DNA of 42,946 bases from an uncultured Acidobacteriota bacterium (GCA_903873705.1 CAIQPK010000065.1:1-42946); one strand, 5' to 3'. Shown: positions 25,761 to 36,791, counted from the stretch's first letter. Numbers and translations: made by a program. Notes: generated by a model not told the origin, from the letters alone.

Positions 25761-28244
25761 ATGTTCGAACGCTATACAGAAAAGGCGAGGCGCGTGATTT
25801 TCTTTGCGCGCTACGAGGCGAGTCAGTTTGGGTCGCCGTACATCGAGACAGAACATCTCCTGTTGGGCTTGCTGCGCGAGGATAAGGCGCTGACGAATCG
25901 TTTTCTGCGGTCGCATGCGACGGTGGAGTCGATCCGGAAGCAGATTGAGCAACATACGACGGTGCGGGAGAAGGTTTCGACTTCGGTTGACCTGCCGCTT
26001 TCCAACGAATGCAAGCGTGTGCTGGCTTATGCGGCGGAAGAGGCTGAGCGGCTCTCCCACAAGCACATTGGGACGGAACATCTGCTGCTGGGTCTGCTGC
26101 GCGAGGAGAAGTGCTTTGCGGCGGAGATTCTGCAGGAGCGCGGGCTGAGGCTGGCGACGATTCGCGAAGAGCTGCAGCGGACGACGCAGGAGAAGGCGCC
26201 GGCGGCGAGCTCGGGTGGAAGCAGCAGCAAGCAGGGACGCGGGCAGGAGCAGTCGCTGCTGGCTGAGTTCTCTCGCGATTTGACGCAGGCGGCGGCGGAC
26301 CAGCAGCTTGATCCCCTGGTTGGACGGGATTCCGAGCTGGAGCGGGTGATTCAGATCCTGTGCCGGCGGACGAAGAATAATCCCGTGCTGATTGGCGAGC
26401 CGGGTGTGGGTAAGACGGCGATTGTTGAAGGCCTGGCGCAGAAAATTGCGGATGGTGAGGTACCGAGTTTCCTGGCGGACAAGAAAGTGCTATCGCTCGA
26501 CCTGAGCCTGATTGTGGCGGGAACGAAGTATCGCGGGCAGTTTGAGGAGCGGCTTAAGACGATCATGAAGGAGCTGATGGAGAATCAGAACTCCATCGTG
26601 TTCATTGATGAGCTTCATACGCTGGTTGGGGCAGGGTCGGCTGAGGGTTCGCTGGATGCGGCGAACATTTTGAAGCCGGCGCTTAGCCGCGGCGAGATTC
26701 AGTGCATTGGCGCGACTACGCCTGGTGAGTATCGCAAGTCGATTGAGAAGGACCGGTCTCTGGAGCGGCGTTTTCAGGCTGTGAAGGTGCCGCCTCCGAA
26801 CGAGGAAGATGCGATCAAGATCATCATGGGGATCAAGGAGAAGTATGAGAAGTTTCATGCGGTCTCTTACACCGATGATGCGATCCACTTTTCGGTTTCG
26901 CACTCGAACCGGTATATTCCGGACCGTTTTTTGCCGGACAAGGCTATCGATCTGATCGACGAGGCGGGGGCGCGGGTTAAGCTGCGGCAGACTTCCCTGC
27001 CCGAGGAAATTACCGAGGTCCAGAAGCGGATCAAGTTCATTGTGCACCGGATGGAGAATGCGATTGCGAACCATGAGTTCGAGAAGGCTCGGTTCTACTC
27101 GGACGAAGAACGCAAGGAGCGCGAGAACCTGCGGGCGCTGCGTGAGAAGTATCACCTGGATGATTCGTCGTCGGGCATTGTGACGCGGGATGACATTGAA
27201 GATGTTGTCGCGCGCTGGACGGGTGTGCCGGTGACCTCGATCAAGGAAGAAGAGACGCAGAAGCTGCTGCGGGTTGAGGAAGAGCTGCATCGGCGGGTGA
27301 TTGCGCAGGACAAGGCGATCTCGGCGCTGGCGCGGGCTATTCGGCGCTCGCGGGCCGGGTTGAAGAATCCGGCGCGGCCGATTGGTTCGTTCCTGTTCCT
27401 GGGGCCGACGGGCGTGGGCAAGACGGAAGTGGCGCGTACGCTGGCGCAGTTCCTGTTTGGGTCGGAGAAGTCGCTGATCCGGTTCGATATGTCGGAGTTC
27501 ATGGAGAAGCATTCCGTTTCGAAGCTGATTGGTTCGCCTCCGGGCTACGTGGGCTACGAGGAGGGCGGCCAGTTGACGGAGCGCGTGAAGCGTTCGCCTT
27601 ACTCGGTGGTGCTGCTGGACGAAGTGGAGAAGGCGCATCCGGATGTGTTCAACCTGCTGCTGCAGGTGTTTGAAGACGGCCAGTTGACCGATGGACTGGG
27701 CAACACAGTCGACTTCAAGAACACGATTATTGTGATGACGTCGAACATCGGGGCGAAGCACTTGATGAAGCGCGAGAATCTCGGTTTCCAATCGGGCAAG
27801 GAAGATGTTGTGCTCGAGAAGATGCAGGAGATGGTGATGAGCGAGGTGAAGCGAACCTTCAACCCTGAGTTCCTGAACCGCCTGGACGAGGTGATTGTGT
27901 TCACGTCGCTGAGCGATAGCGACCTGATGCAGATTCTCGAACTGCTGGTGCAGCAGCTCAACACCAACCTGGTTCACAAGGCGATCACGATCAGTGTGCA
28001 GGACGATGCGAAGCGCTGGATCCTGGACAAGACGCTGGTGGACCGGAGCTATGGTGCGCGGCCGCTGCGCCGGGCGCTGCAGCGGTTCATCGAGGACCCG
28101 CTTTCCGAGGCGTTGATTGCTGGGCAGATTGCCGAACGGCCGGCGTTCCTGGAGGTTTACCTGGATAACAACCTGCTGCACTATCGGCCGGTTTCGGCGG
28201 ATGGTGAGGAGAAGGCGGCTGGTTTGGCGCTTACTACCGTCTAG
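25761..28244 (+). CDS. clpC: Clp protease ATP-binding subunit ClpC
   Basis: ClpC is an HSP100 unfoldase feeding substrates to ClpP. The 827-residue protein has the double Clp-N domain ([31 protein letters not shown] and [11 protein letters not shown]), AAA-1 with Walker A GEPGVGKT at about 212 and Walker [10 protein letters not shown], a UVR-like middle segment ([20 protein letters not shown]) that marks ClpC rather than ClpA/B, and AAA-2 with GPTGVGKT at about 548 and [13 protein letters not shown] loop ENLGF after AAA-2 is the likely ClpP-docking site. The start has GGGGGAG before ATG. clpP and clpX lie 3.5-4.4 kb downstream. Confidence 0.96.
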   Translation: MFERYTEKARRVIFFARYEASQFGSPYIETEHLLLGLLREDKALTNRFLRSHATVESIRKQIEQHTTVREKVSTSVDLPLSNECKRVLAYAAEEAERLSHKHIGTEHLLLGLLREEKCFAAEILQERGLRLATIREELQRTTQEKAPAASSGGSSSKQGRGQEQSLLAEFSRDLTQAAADQQLDPLVGRDSELERVIQILCRRTKNNPVLIGEPGVGKTAIVEGLAQKIADGEVPSFLADKKVLSLDLSLIVAGTKYRGQFEERLKTIMKELMENQNSIVFIDELHTLVGAGSAEGSLDAANILKPALSRGEIQCIGATTPGEYRKSIEKDRSLERRFQAVKVPPPNEEDAIKIIMGIKEKYEKFHAVSYTDDAIHFSVSHSNRYIPDRFLPDKAIDLIDEAGARVKLRQTSLPEEITEVQKRIKFIVHRMENAIANHEFEKARFYSDEERKERENLRALREKYHLDDSSSGIVTRDDIEDVVARWTGVPVTSIKEEETQKLLRVEEELHRRVIAQDKAISALARAIRRSRAGLKNPARPIGSFLFLGPTGVGKTEVARTLAQFLFGSEKSLIRFDMSEFMEKHSVSKLIGSPPGYVGYEEGGQLTERVKRSPYSVVLLDEVEKAHPDVFNLLLQVFEDGQLTDGLGNTVDFKNTIIVMTSNIGAKHLMKRENLGFQSGKEDVVLEKMQEMVMSEVKRTFNPEFLNRLDEVIVFTSLSDSDLMQILELLVQQLNTNLVHKAITISVQDDAKRWILDKTLVDRSYGARPLRRALQRFIEDPLSEALIAGQIAERPAFLEVYLDNNLLHYRPVSADGEEKAAGLALTTV

Positions 28245-28301
28245 TTGCTGTGATGACGTTGCGGGCGCCCTGGCTTTGGCTGGGGCGTTCGTGTTTTAAA
28301 G

Positions 28302-28357
28302 GCGTTTCACGCAAAGAACGCGAAGGGGAAAGCGCGCTAGGGTCGCGAAGGCTTCTG
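28302..28357 (+). repeat. Dispersed repeat family 1, copy C
   Basis: GCGTTTCACGCAAAGAACGC, GAAGGGGAAAGCGCGCTAG and GGTCGCGAAGGCTTC. The 3' half is more diverged than in copy B. Confidence 0.8.
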
Positions 28358-28427
28358 GGTTGGACCCTGGGGTGAGTGAGGTAGGTGGGTTGGGAAGGGG
28401 CGCACGGCAGTGCATTTGCGGCAGAAA

Positions 28428-28461
28428 CAGGAACGCTCCAGCGGGTGCTGGAGCGTTCCTG
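28428..28461 (+). terminator. Long perfect hairpin between clpC and the convergent YtxH gene
   Basis: CAGGAACGCTCCAGC (28428-28442) pairs with GCTGGAGCGTTCCTG (28447-28461) around GGGT. It could end transcription from both sides, although neither side has a strong T-run. Confidence 0.7.
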
Positions 28462-28509
28462 CAAAGATGGCCCGATTATCTGACCCGACAACTCAATTTG
28501 GGAGGGGCC

Positions 28510-28806
28510 CTAAACCAGTTTTCGTGCTGCCTTGGTCGCCGACGACGCATAGTCGCTGGCTGTATCCACGGCTGCGTTGAACTGATCCTTACCGGTGTCG
28601 ATAAGCTTTTGCGCTTCGCGGCTGAGGTACTCCGCCTGCTTCTTGAGGTAGTCGCCGGCCTCTTCAAGAGCGTCGCCTGCGTCTACGAGGTTGCGCTTGA
28701 GTTGTTTGCGGGTTTTATCGCCGGATTGGGGAGCGTAGAGCAGGGCGGCTACACCGCCTGCGAGGGCACCGATTCCGAGAGCAATCCAGAATTCCTTATG
28801 ACGCAT
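28510..28806 (-). CDS. YtxH-like small stress protein
   Basis: ATG 28806 is preceded by GGAGG (an ATG at 28821 overlaps that ribosome-binding site and is rejected). The 98-residue protein starts MRHKEFWIALGIGALAGGVA with one membrane helix and the YtxH signature LLYAPQSGDKTRKQL, followed by a long amphipathic helix (DAGDALEEAGDYLKKQAEYL). These proteins are associated with general stress responses. Monocistronic; shares the 28428 hairpin with clpC. Confidence 0.88.
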   Translation of the reverse strand: MRHKEFWIALGIGALAGGVAALLYAPQSGDKTRKQLKRNLVDAGDALEEAGDYLKKQAEYLSREAQKLIDTGKDQFNAAVDTASDYASSATKAARKLV

Positions 28807-29073
28807 CGTTCGCACCTCCATAGTGCTTTGTCACTGGTGAATGAGATTCGCGGGTTGCGAGGGGGGATGCTTGATTTGTGAAATATCCATCATTTGGGGG
28901 GAGTGGCCCCGCAAGGCGACGTGCTTTGACTCCATGTTCGTGAAGTTTAAGCGCTGAGTTTCGCGAAGTAGAACGGGCGGTTTTTTCCTTGGGCATTGCG
29001 GGATGCGCGGTACTTCGGCCGGGATGATGGTTCGCCGGGTCGGGGAGAACAACAGCAACAACGGGAGAATACG

Positions 29074-29100
29074 GGGGTTCTTCGCTACGCTCAGAATGAC
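29074..29100 (-). repeat. Dispersed repeat of the TCATTCTGAGCG-AGCGAAGAA type
   Basis: The minus strand reads GTCATTCTGAGCGTAGCGAA then GAACCCC. It is related to the element at 3414 (TCATCCTGAGCGCAGCGAAG). Confidence 0.65.
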
Positions 29101-29147
29101 GGCGAAAAACAGGCAACTGCAAGGGCAACGGCAAGTGCAAGTGCAAA

Positions 29148-29197
29148 CGCAGATTCCCCGCGGGAATGACAACCACGGGAATGACAACCAAGGGACG
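29148..29197 (+). repeat. CGCAGATTCCCCGCGGGAAT element with tandem tail
   Basis: CGCAGATTCCCCGCGGGAAT followed by GACAACCACGGGAATGACAA and CCAAGGG. A related copy, GCAGATTTCCGCAGGAATGA, lies at 38451. Confidence 0.55.
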
Positions 29198-29217
29198 TGG
29201 GCGGCTTTGCGACGCTG

Positions 29218-29958
29218 CTAGTCGAGGCCGGCGAGCTGGCGGGCGCGGGTGAAGATTTTGGCGAACATGGGGACGTTGAGGCGGCCGGTGTTGGTGTTGC
29301 GGAGGGAGGGGTGGTAGCTGCCGAGGAGGGTGATGCCGTTGGGGAGCCGATATTCGGCGGCGTGGCCGAAGGTGTAGGTGGAGCGGCGCTGGATGACGCC
29401 CGCGGCGAGGAGGTGGGCGAGGTAGCCGTCCCAGGCGATCTTGCCGAGGCAGACGACGACTTTTATGCGCGGGAGGGCGTCGATTTCCGCGGTGAGGTGG
29501 CGGGCGCAGTTGCGGACCTCCTGCGGGGTGGGCTTGTCGCCAGGAGGGGCGCAGCGGACGACCGAGGCGATGCGGGCGTGGCGGAGGCGGAGGCCGTCGT
29601 CGCGGTGGGTGGCATTGGGCTGAGTGGCGAGGCCGGCTTCATAGAGGACGGGGTACATGAAGTAGCCGGCGCCGTCTCCGGTGAAGGGGCGGCCGGTGCG
29701 GTTGGCTCCGTGGGCTCCGGGGGCGAGGCCGAGGATGAGGATGCGGGCCTTTTCGTCGCCGAAGCCGGGGACGGGTTTGGCCCAGTACTCCTGGTCGATG
29801 TAGGCGCGGCGCTTGACGCGGCCGATGTTTTCACCGTACTCGCGGAGACGGGGGCAGGTGGTGCAGGAGGCGATGGTGTGGTGGAGGTTCTGGAGGATGG
29901 TGAGGGTGGGTGGAGCGGCTGTCTTGCGCGGCGGTGATGGGAGTTTCCTGGTGGGCAT
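29218..29958 (-). CDS. Family 5 (UDGb-type) uracil-DNA glycosylase
   Basis: The enzyme excises uracil and related lesions from DNA in base-excision repair. ATG 29958 has AGGAG eight bases before it. The 246-residue protein has an N-terminal Cys pair CTTCPRL and later Cys in VVRCAPPGDKPTPQEVRNC, the expected four [4Fe-4S] ligands, motif GLAPGAHGANRTGRPFTGD (UDGb has Ala or Gly where other UDGs have catalytic Asp/Asn), and motif LLGSYHPSLRNTNTG. The two motifs identify family 5 rather than family 4. It is convergent with the region before and divergent from tig. Confidence 0.92.
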   Translation of the reverse strand: MPTRKLPSPPRKTAAPPTLTILQNLHHTIASCTTCPRLREYGENIGRVKRRAYIDQEYWAKPVPGFGDEKARILILGLAPGAHGANRTGRPFTGDGAGYFMYPVLYEAGLATQPNATHRDDGLRLRHARIASVVRCAPPGDKPTPQEVRNCARHLTAEIDALPRIKVVVCLGKIAWDGYLAHLLAAGVIQRRSTYTFGHAAEYRLPNGITLLGSYHPSLRNTNTGRLNVPMFAKIFTRARQLAGLD

Positions 29959-29998
29959 CTCTACTCCTGATGATACGGCGTGCGGGGGTGAGGAGGAC

Positions 29999-30055
29999 GT
30001 TTCACGCAAAGGGCGCGAAGGAGAGAAGCACGCGAAGGGCGCGAAGGTTTTCGAG
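29999..30055 (+). repeat. Dispersed repeat family 1, copy D
   Basis: GTTTCACGCAAAGGGCGCGA, AGGAGAGAAGCACGCGAAGG and GCGCGAAGGTTTTCGAG. It lies upstream of the UDG start. Confidence 0.85.
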
Positions 30056-30083
30056 GTGGGCGGAGGGTTGAGGTGGGATGAAG

Positions 30084-30115
30084 GCCCATGTCCTTGAATC
30101 CGGACATGGGGCACC
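30084..30115 (+). repeat. Dispersed hairpin repeat family 3, copy 1
   Basis: GCCCATGTCC and GGACATGGGGC flank TTGAATCC; the arms CCCATGTCC/GGACATGGG pair perfectly over nine bases. The element recurs at 38389-38420 with the same GAATCCGGACATGGGGCACC half. Confidence 0.8.
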
Positions 30116-30156
30116 TCTCAGTTGTGAGTAGGCGGGAAGCGCTGTCCGTAACCGGT

Positions 30157-30185
30157 TTGACCCTGCTGGCTGAGGCTCGTATCCT
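30157..30185 (+). promoter_or_regulatory. Sigma-70-type promoter for tig
   Basis: TTGACC (30157-30162) and TATCCT (30180-30185) are 17 bases apart, about 92 bases before the tig start. The leader includes a small hairpin TGCGC-GCAAG-GCGCA near 30213-30229. Confidence 0.6.
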
Positions 30186-30276
30186 TGGGAGTGCAATGCG
30201 ATAACGGCGGACCCGTGCGCGCAAGGCGCATTAAGGGCAATTCACTCCGCCCTAACACACCCTGGAAGGCATCACT

Positions 30277-31704
30277 TTGACCCCCACTGAAGAGACTCTC
30301 GCTCCCGCGGAAACGTCCGCGACTGAAACTCACGACCATGCCGGCCACGATCATGAAGGCCATGACCACGATCACGACCATGCTGGGCACTCGCATGGAC
30401 CGACGCTGAACCCTGAACTGACGCGCACGATCTCGGTGGAGGCGCCGGTGGAAGATGTCGACAAGGCTTACAAGGTCGTCATCAAGCGCTATGCGAAGGC
30501 GGCGCGGATTCCGGGCTTCCGCGTGGGCAAGGTGCCGGAGTCGATGATTCGCTCGCGGTTCGCGAAGGAAGTTCGGCAGGAAGTGCTGGAGCGGCTGGTG
30601 GATTCACGCTTCCGCGCGGCGCTGGCCGAGCAGCAGGCGCAGCCGGTTTCGCAGCCGCAGGTTTCTGAGCTGTTGCTGGCCGAAGGCGCGCCGCTGAAGT
30701 TCCAGGCGACGTTTGAGATTGCGCCGCAGTTCGATGTGGCGGGGTATGAGACGGTTTCGGTGCAGCGGCCGGATGTGGCGCTGACCGATGAGGAGTTTGA
30801 AGGCGAGTTGAATAACGTGCTGGAGCGGCACGCTACGGTTGAGCCGGTGGACGAGGATCGTCCGCTGGCGGACGGGGACTGGGCCGAGATTGCCTACACC
30901 GGGACCGTGCAGGCGCTGGCGCAGACGGTGGGCGAGGATGGGCTGGAGACGGGTTCGGATGAGCAGCCCATTACGGGCGAGGATGTGCTGATCGAAATTG
31001 GTGGCAAGAATACGCTTGCGCCCTTCAACGATGGGCTGCGCGGAGCGAAGGTTGGCACGGAGATGACGCTGGAAGTGCCCTATCCGGCGGAGTTCGGCGA
31101 TGCCCGGTTGGCCGGCAAGACGGTGAGCTACGACGTTACCGTGAAGGCTATCAAGAAGAAGGATTTTCCGGAGCGCACGGACGAGTTCGCCAAGGAGCTG
31201 GGCAACTACGATACCTGGGCGGAGTTTGAAGCGAAGCTGCGGGAACATGCGGGCGCGCGGAAGAGCGATGCTCTGCTGGACCAGGCCAAGGAAATCATGC
31301 TGAACGAGGTGATGGCGAAGTTCAACTTCCCGCTGCCGGAATCGTTTGTGCAGCAGCAGATTGACGCGCGGCTGGAGCGTGGATTGCGCGCGCTGGCACA
31401 GCAGGGGATGACGTCGGATGCGATGCGGCAGCTGGACTTCGGGCGTCTGCGTGAGGCGCAGCGCGACCAGGCGATGATGGAAGTGAAGGCGTCGATTTTG
31501 CTGGACCGGATTGCGGAGAAGGAAGGCGTCACGGTTGCCGATGATGAGCTAGACCGCGAACTGCTGATGATGTCGATCCAGCAACGCGAGCCTCTGGATG
31601 CGCTGAAGAAGCGGATGGTGGAGGATGGGACGTTCGAGCGGATGCGTGAACAAATGCGTCGCGAGAAGACGGCTACGCATCTTTACGAGAAGCTGGCGGC
31701 GTAA
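30277..31704 (+). CDS. tig: Trigger factor with His-rich N-terminal extension
   Basis: Trigger factor is the ribosome-bound chaperone and peptidyl-prolyl isomerase. The start is a TTG at 30277, with GGAAGG seven bases upstream; no ATG in this frame would include the whole N-terminus. The 475 residues comprise an extension (1-42), the ribosome-binding domain with signature IPGFRVGKVPESMI (about residues 80-95), the FKBP-like domain (DGDWAEIAYTG onward) and the helical C-terminal domain. The extension has ten His in residues 19-40 (THDHAGHDHEGHDHDHDHAG), a likely Ni/Zn-binding tail not found in the E. coli protein. tig, clpP and clpX are consecutive on the strand, as in many bacteria. Confidence 0.95.
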   Translation: MTPTEETLAPAETSATETHDHAGHDHEGHDHDHDHAGHSHGPTLNPELTRTISVEAPVEDVDKAYKVVIKRYAKAARIPGFRVGKVPESMIRSRFAKEVRQEVLERLVDSRFRAALAEQQAQPVSQPQVSELLLAEGAPLKFQATFEIAPQFDVAGYETVSVQRPDVALTDEEFEGELNNVLERHATVEPVDEDRPLADGDWAEIAYTGTVQALAQTVGEDGLETGSDEQPITGEDVLIEIGGKNTLAPFNDGLRGAKVGTEMTLEVPYPAEFGDARLAGKTVSYDVTVKAIKKKDFPERTDEFAKELGNYDTWAEFEAKLREHAGARKSDALLDQAKEIMLNEVMAKFNFPLPESFVQQQIDARLERGLRALAQQGMTSDAMRQLDFGRLREAQRDQAMMEVKASILLDRIAEKEGVTVADDELDRELLMMSIQQREPLDALKKRMVEDGTFERMREQMRREKTATHLYEKLAA

Positions 31705-31710
31705 GGACGG

Positions 31711-31735
31711 TTGTTAGTTCTTGGTTGTTAGTTCT
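31711..31735 (+). repeat. Short direct repeat upstream of clpP
   Basis: TTGTTAGTTCT occurs at 31711-31721 and 31725-31735 with a 14-base period, immediately after the tig stop codon. Confidence 0.7.
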
Positions 31736-31815
31736 GAGAAGGAACTGGCAGCGTACGACTTATCCACATTTTGCAACCTGTATTCTTTGGCTGTAACGAC
31801 AGAAAGAGAGACCCA

Positions 31816-32406
31816 ATGGGACTGATACCGATGGTGCTCGAGCAGACGAGCCGGGGCGAACGCTCCTACGATATTTACAGCCGTCTGCTGCGCGACAACA
31901 TTATTTTCCTCGGTACGCCGATCGATGACAACGTTGCGAATTTGATCATCGCGCAGATGCTGTTTCTTTCCGGCGAAGACCCGGAGAAGGACATTCAGCT
32001 GTATATCAACTCGCCGGGCGGATCGATTACGGCGGGGCTGGCGATCTATGACACGATGAACTACATCAAGAACGATGTGGTGACGTTCTGCATTGGGCAG
32101 GCGGCGTCGATGGGCGCGTTCCTTCTGATGGCGGGCAAGAAGGGCAAGCGGTTTGCGCTGCCGAACTCGCGGATTCTGATTCATCAGCCGTCGATGGGCG
32201 GACTGAGTGGGCAGGCTACCGATATCGACATCCATGCGCGGGAGATTCTGCGAATTCGCGAGATCACGAACAAGCTGATGAGCCTGAACACCGGCCAGCC
32301 GCTGGACCGGATCGAGCGGGACGTGGAGCGCGACTTCATTATGACGTCGCCGCAGGCCAAGGAGTACGGGATCATCGACGATATTATCGATCGGCCGCGT
32401 ACGTAG
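31816..32406 (+). CDS. clpP: ATP-dependent Clp protease proteolytic subunit
   Basis: ClpP is the serine peptidase barrel partnering ClpX and ClpC. ATG 31816 follows AGAGAG and opens [20 protein letters not shown], the canonical N-terminus. The 196-residue protein carries the oxyanion segment [11 protein letters not shown], the nucleophile Ser in [11 protein letters not shown], catalytic His in [11 protein letters not shown] and the Asp-bearing helix DVERDFIM. All catalytic residues are present. It is followed by a terminator, so clpX probably has its own promoter. The leader contains two TTGTTAGTTCT direct repeats and a TTATCCACA at 31760. Confidence 0.97.
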   Translation: MGLIPMVLEQTSRGERSYDIYSRLLRDNIIFLGTPIDDNVANLIIAQMLFLSGEDPEKDIQLYINSPGGSITAGLAIYDTMNYIKNDVVTFCIGQAASMGAFLLMAGKKGKRFALPNSRILIHQPSMGGLSGQATDIDIHAREILRIREITNKLMSLNTGQPLDRIERDVERDFIMTSPQAKEYGIIDDIIDRPRT

Positions 32407-32427
32407 GTCTGCCCTGCTGTCAATCTC

Positions 32428-32470
32428 GCCCCACATCCGCATGACGGGTGTGGGGCTTGAACTTTTTGAG
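32428..32470 (+). terminator. Terminator after clpP
   Basis: GCCCCACA (32428-32435) pairs with TGTGGGGC (32449-32456), followed by TTGAACTTTTTG. Confidence 0.8.
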
Positions 32471-32628
32471 CAGGGGTTGGGCGTGATGGTACCCAGGTTG
32501 GCACCCGTACCTTTGTCATCTCCTGTAGCATTTCTGTACGGCTTTTCAGAAGTGACACGGGTGTAAACTGGAAGTCGTTGCGTTGTATTGCGGATAGCGC
32601 AGTCGCGCATGAAGGAGTTGTTGCACTC

Positions 32629-33912
<1,284 letters not shown>

Positions 33913-33937
33913 GGTTTGCAGGAAAAATATAACGAAT

Positions 33938-33967
33938 GGGCGGCCCTGGGCCGTCCGTTTTGCTTTG
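33938..33967 (+). terminator. Terminator after clpX
   Basis: GGGCGGCC (33938-33945) pairs with GGCCGTCC (33949-33956, one G-U), followed by GTTTTGCTTT. Confidence 0.8.
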
Positions 33968-34152
33968 GTACAACGTGGCGGACGGGACGGAAACCATGTC
34001 TGTATCCGACCAAGCGATATTCGTTACGATAGTCCTCCCCTGTCGTTTCCCGTGTGTCATTCCCGCCACCGAAGCGCGTACAATTCCTCAAAAGCCGTGT
34101 GCATCAGGGGCCCGCATCGTTCGCCTGAGTCGCGCGTCTAATCGGGAGATAT

Positions 34153-36576
34153 ATGACAAACGAAGAACGCGACATTCTCAACGGCGCCCAGCGCAAGCTC
34201 CCGATGATGCCCATCCGCGAGATGGTGATATTTCCGCACATGATGGCGCCCTTCGTGGTGGGGCGCGAGTCGTCGGTGAGGGCGCTCGAAGAGGCGCTGA
34301 CGGGCGACCGGCGCATTTTTCTCGCGACGCAGCATGATGCCTCGGTGGATGAGCCGACGGCGGACGATATTTACACGGTCGGCGTGATCGGGAACATTGT
34401 GCAGTCGGTGCGTATGCCTGACGGCAACATCAAGGTGCTGGTTGAAGGCGTAGAGCGGGCGCGTTCGACGGAAGTGAACGACGAGGATGGGTTCTTCGTC
34501 GCGACGGTGCGGACCTCGCGTGTGCAGCTGGAGCAGACGCCTCAGATAGAGCAGCTGGTGGGGCGAGTGCACCAGTTGTTTGAGCAGTACAACAAGCTGC
34601 AGCAATCGTTGAACCCGGAGAACGCCGCAGCCCTGCGCACGGACGAGCCGGCCAAGCTGGCCGATGTGATCGCGGCAAATCTGCAGCTCTCGATTGAAGA
34701 GAAGCAGCAGCTTCTGGAAGTGTTCGATCCTGAGGTCAGGCTGTCGCGGATTGCGGACACGCTGGATATTGCGATCGAGAAGCTGAACATGGATCGCACG
34801 ATCCAGTCGCGCGTGAAGCGGCAGATGGAGCGGGCGCAGAAAGAGTACTACCTCAACGAGAAGATCAAGGCGATCCAGAAAGAGCTGGGGCGCGGTGAGA
34901 AGTCCGAGTTCGATGAGCTGAAGAAGAAGATTGAAGAAGCGGGCATGACCGCCGAGGTGAAGGAAAAGGCGCTGCAGGAGCTGAAGAAGCTGGAAGCGAT
35001 GCCGCCGATGTCGGCTGAGTCGACTGTGAGCCGGAACTACCTGGACTGGCTGCTGGCGGTGCCTTGGAAGAAGCGATCGAAGGAGATCCGGTCGATCGAC
35101 AACGCCGAGCAGGTGTTGAACGAAGACCACTATGGCCTCGAGAAGATCAAGGACCGCATCCTGGAGTTCCTGGCGGTGCGGCAGCTGGTGAAGAATCCCA
35201 AGGGATCGATCCTTTGCTTTGTCGGGCCCCCGGGTGTGGGCAAGACGTCGCTGGGTATGTCGATTGCGAAGGCGACGGGGCGGAAGTTTGTGCGACTGTC
35301 GCTGGGTGGCGTGCGCGATGAGGCTGAGATTCGCGGGCATCGTCGGACGTACATTGGCGCGCTGCCGGGGCAGATCATTCAGTCGATGAAGAAGGCCGGG
35401 ACGAAGAACCCGGTGATCATGTTGGACGAGATTGACAAGATGGCGGCGGACTTCAGGGGCGATCCGGCAAGTGCGTTGCTTGAGGTGCTGGACCCGGAGC
35501 AGAACAACAGTTTTCAGGACCACTACCTGGATGTGGAGTATGACCTGTCGCAGGTGTTGTTTGTAGCGACGGCTAATGTGCTGCACACGATTCCCGGGCC
35601 GTTGCAGGACCGCATGGAGATTCTGCGACTGACCGGCTACACGGAAGTCGAAAAGCTGGAGATTGCGAAGCAGTATCTCGTCAAAAAGCAACGCGAGGCA
35701 ACCGGGTTGACGGAAGAGCAGATTCAATTTTCCGATGAGGCTCTGCGCGATGTGATCCGGTATTACACGCGCGAAGCGGGTGTACGTAACCTGGAGCGCG
35801 AGATTGGGAACATCTGCCGCAAGATCGTGCGCAAGGTGGTGAAGGACCCGACGCACACCGAGGCGATCACGGAGAACTCGCTGTCCGACCTACTGGGTGT
35901 AGCGAAGTATCGCGATTCGCAGGTACACGAGAAGAACGAGATTGGGCTGGTGACCGGGCTGGCGTGGACGGAGATGGGTGGGTCGATTCTGCAGACCGAA
36001 GTTCAGGTGCTGGACGGCAAAGGCAAGATGACGCCGACGGGGCAGCTGGGCGATGTGATGCAGGAGTCGGCACAGGCGGCGTTGACGTGGATACGTTCGC
36101 GGACGCAGCATCTGGGGTTGCCGAAGGATTTCTATCGCAACATCGACATTCACATCCACGTGCCGGAAGGCGCTATTCCGAAGGATGGGCCGTCGGCCGG
36201 TATTACGATGGCGACGGCGTTGGCGAGCGCGCTGACGAAGATTCCGGTGCGGCGCGATATCGCGATGACGGGCGAGATTACTCTGCGGGGCAAGGTGTTG
36301 CCTATCGGCGGGCTGAAGGAGAAGCTGCTCGCGGCGCATCGCGCGGGCATCTTCGAGGCGATTTTGCCGGCTGATAACAAGAAGGACCTGGCGGATCTGC
36401 CGGAACTGATCAAGTCGACGATGAAGCTGCACTTTGTCGAGCAGATGGATGAGGTGCTGGAGATCGCTTTGGCAGGCAAGCTGGCGAAGCTGGCGGAAGA
36501 GACTCCTGATGCGCTGGCGAAGACCATGCCGGTGCCTCCGGCAGGGTTGCCGGCGCAACCGGCGGCTCATCAGTAA
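34153..36576 (+). CDS. lon: ATP-dependent protease Lon
   Basis: LonA is a homohexameric AAA+ serine protease degrading misfolded and regulatory proteins. GGGAG lies five bases before ATG. The 807 residues contain the LAN substrate-recognition domain ([20 protein letters not shown]), coiled-coil region, AAA+ with Walker A GPPGVGKT at about 358 and Walker [11 protein letters not shown], and the C-terminal protease domain with catalytic Ser in [14 protein letters not shown] (S at about 681) and Lys in [15 protein letters not shown]. The last residues are Ala/Pro-rich. It ends with a strong terminator. Confidence 0.97.
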   Translation: MTNEERDILNGAQRKLPMMPIREMVIFPHMMAPFVVGRESSVRALEEALTGDRRIFLATQHDASVDEPTADDIYTVGVIGNIVQSVRMPDGNIKVLVEGVERARSTEVNDEDGFFVATVRTSRVQLEQTPQIEQLVGRVHQLFEQYNKLQQSLNPENAAALRTDEPAKLADVIAANLQLSIEEKQQLLEVFDPEVRLSRIADTLDIAIEKLNMDRTIQSRVKRQMERAQKEYYLNEKIKAIQKELGRGEKSEFDELKKKIEEAGMTAEVKEKALQELKKLEAMPPMSAESTVSRNYLDWLLAVPWKKRSKEIRSIDNAEQVLNEDHYGLEKIKDRILEFLAVRQLVKNPKGSILCFVGPPGVGKTSLGMSIAKATGRKFVRLSLGGVRDEAEIRGHRRTYIGALPGQIIQSMKKAGTKNPVIMLDEIDKMAADFRGDPASALLEVLDPEQNNSFQDHYLDVEYDLSQVLFVATANVLHTIPGPLQDRMEILRLTGYTEVEKLEIAKQYLVKKQREATGLTEEQIQFSDEALRDVIRYYTREAGVRNLEREIGNICRKIVRKVVKDPTHTEAITENSLSDLLGVAKYRDSQVHEKNEIGLVTGLAWTEMGGSILQTEVQVLDGKGKMTPTGQLGDVMQESAQAALTWIRSRTQHLGLPKDFYRNIDIHIHVPEGAIPKDGPSAGITMATALASALTKIPVRRDIAMTGEITLRGKVLPIGGLKEKLLAAHRAGIFEAILPADNKKDLADLPELIKSTMKLHFVEQMDEVLEIALAGKLAKLAEETPDALAKTMPVPPAGLPAQPAAHQ

Positions 36577-36596
36577 CGTTTGCATCTGGAGACAGA

Positions 36597-36630
36597 AAAG
36601 GCCGAGCCGCCAAGGTTCGGCCTTTCCATT
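36597..36630 (+). terminator. Terminator after lon
   Basis: AAAGGCCGA (36597-36605) pairs with TCGGCCTTT (36617-36625), then CCATTTC. Confidence 0.85.
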
Positions 36631-36641
36631 TCAAAGAGTGG

Positions 36642-36791
36642 TTATACCGTTCGCCGTCCGCCCAGAAGGTGCATGACGAGGGATATGACAGCGAAGACGA
36701 GCAGGATGTGGATGAAGAGGCTGCTGGCGTGCATCACGAAGAATCCGCCCAGCCAGAGCACCACCAGAACGATTGCGAGAATGAGGAACAT
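36642..36791 (-). CDS. Small membrane protein, lmo0937-like (DUF5670)
   Basis: A 49-residue protein on the minus strand starts at ATG 36791 after AGGTAGG: MFLILAIVLVVLWLGGFFVM, then HASSLFIHILLVFAVISLVM and HLLGGRRTV. Two helices with an H-x-SS/H turn match the lmo0937/DUF5670 family of tiny membrane proteins, whose function is unknown. It is divergent from the DUF3309 gene, another tiny membrane protein. Confidence 0.82.
   Translation of the reverse strand: MFLILAIVLVVLWLGGFFVMHASSLFIHILLVFAVISLVMHLLGGRRTV

Larger units (their letters stand above)
28807..29217. other. Intergenic region with several dispersed elements
   Basis: No gene is supported. It contains a GTCATTCTGAGCG-AGCGAAG-type element on the minus strand (29074-29100), a GCAA-rich short-period stretch (29110-29148: GCAACTGCAAGGGCAACGGC), and an element CGCAGATTCCCCGCGGGAAT (29148-29167) followed by tandem GGGAATGACAACCA units. 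Confidence 0.55.

Noticed and set aside
26490-28181. 563-codon open frame antisense to clpC
   Set aside because: It is a shadow of the G/C-biased codons of clpC, Arg/Gln/His/Leu-rich with no domain, while the plus-strand frame has all ClpC motifs.
29110-29148. GCAA-rich short-period stretch as a possible CRISPR or tandem array
   Set aside because: Units are only about six bases, irregular, and without spacers; no cas genes occur in the window.
28796-29191. 131-codon minus-strand frame between the YtxH and UDG genes
   Set aside because: Its sequence is the translation of dispersed repeats (HSERSEEPPYSP type), not a conserved protein.
34138-35856. 572-codon open frame antisense to lon
   Set aside because: Composition is the Leu/Arg/His/Gln mix expected from reading lon backwards; no motifs.
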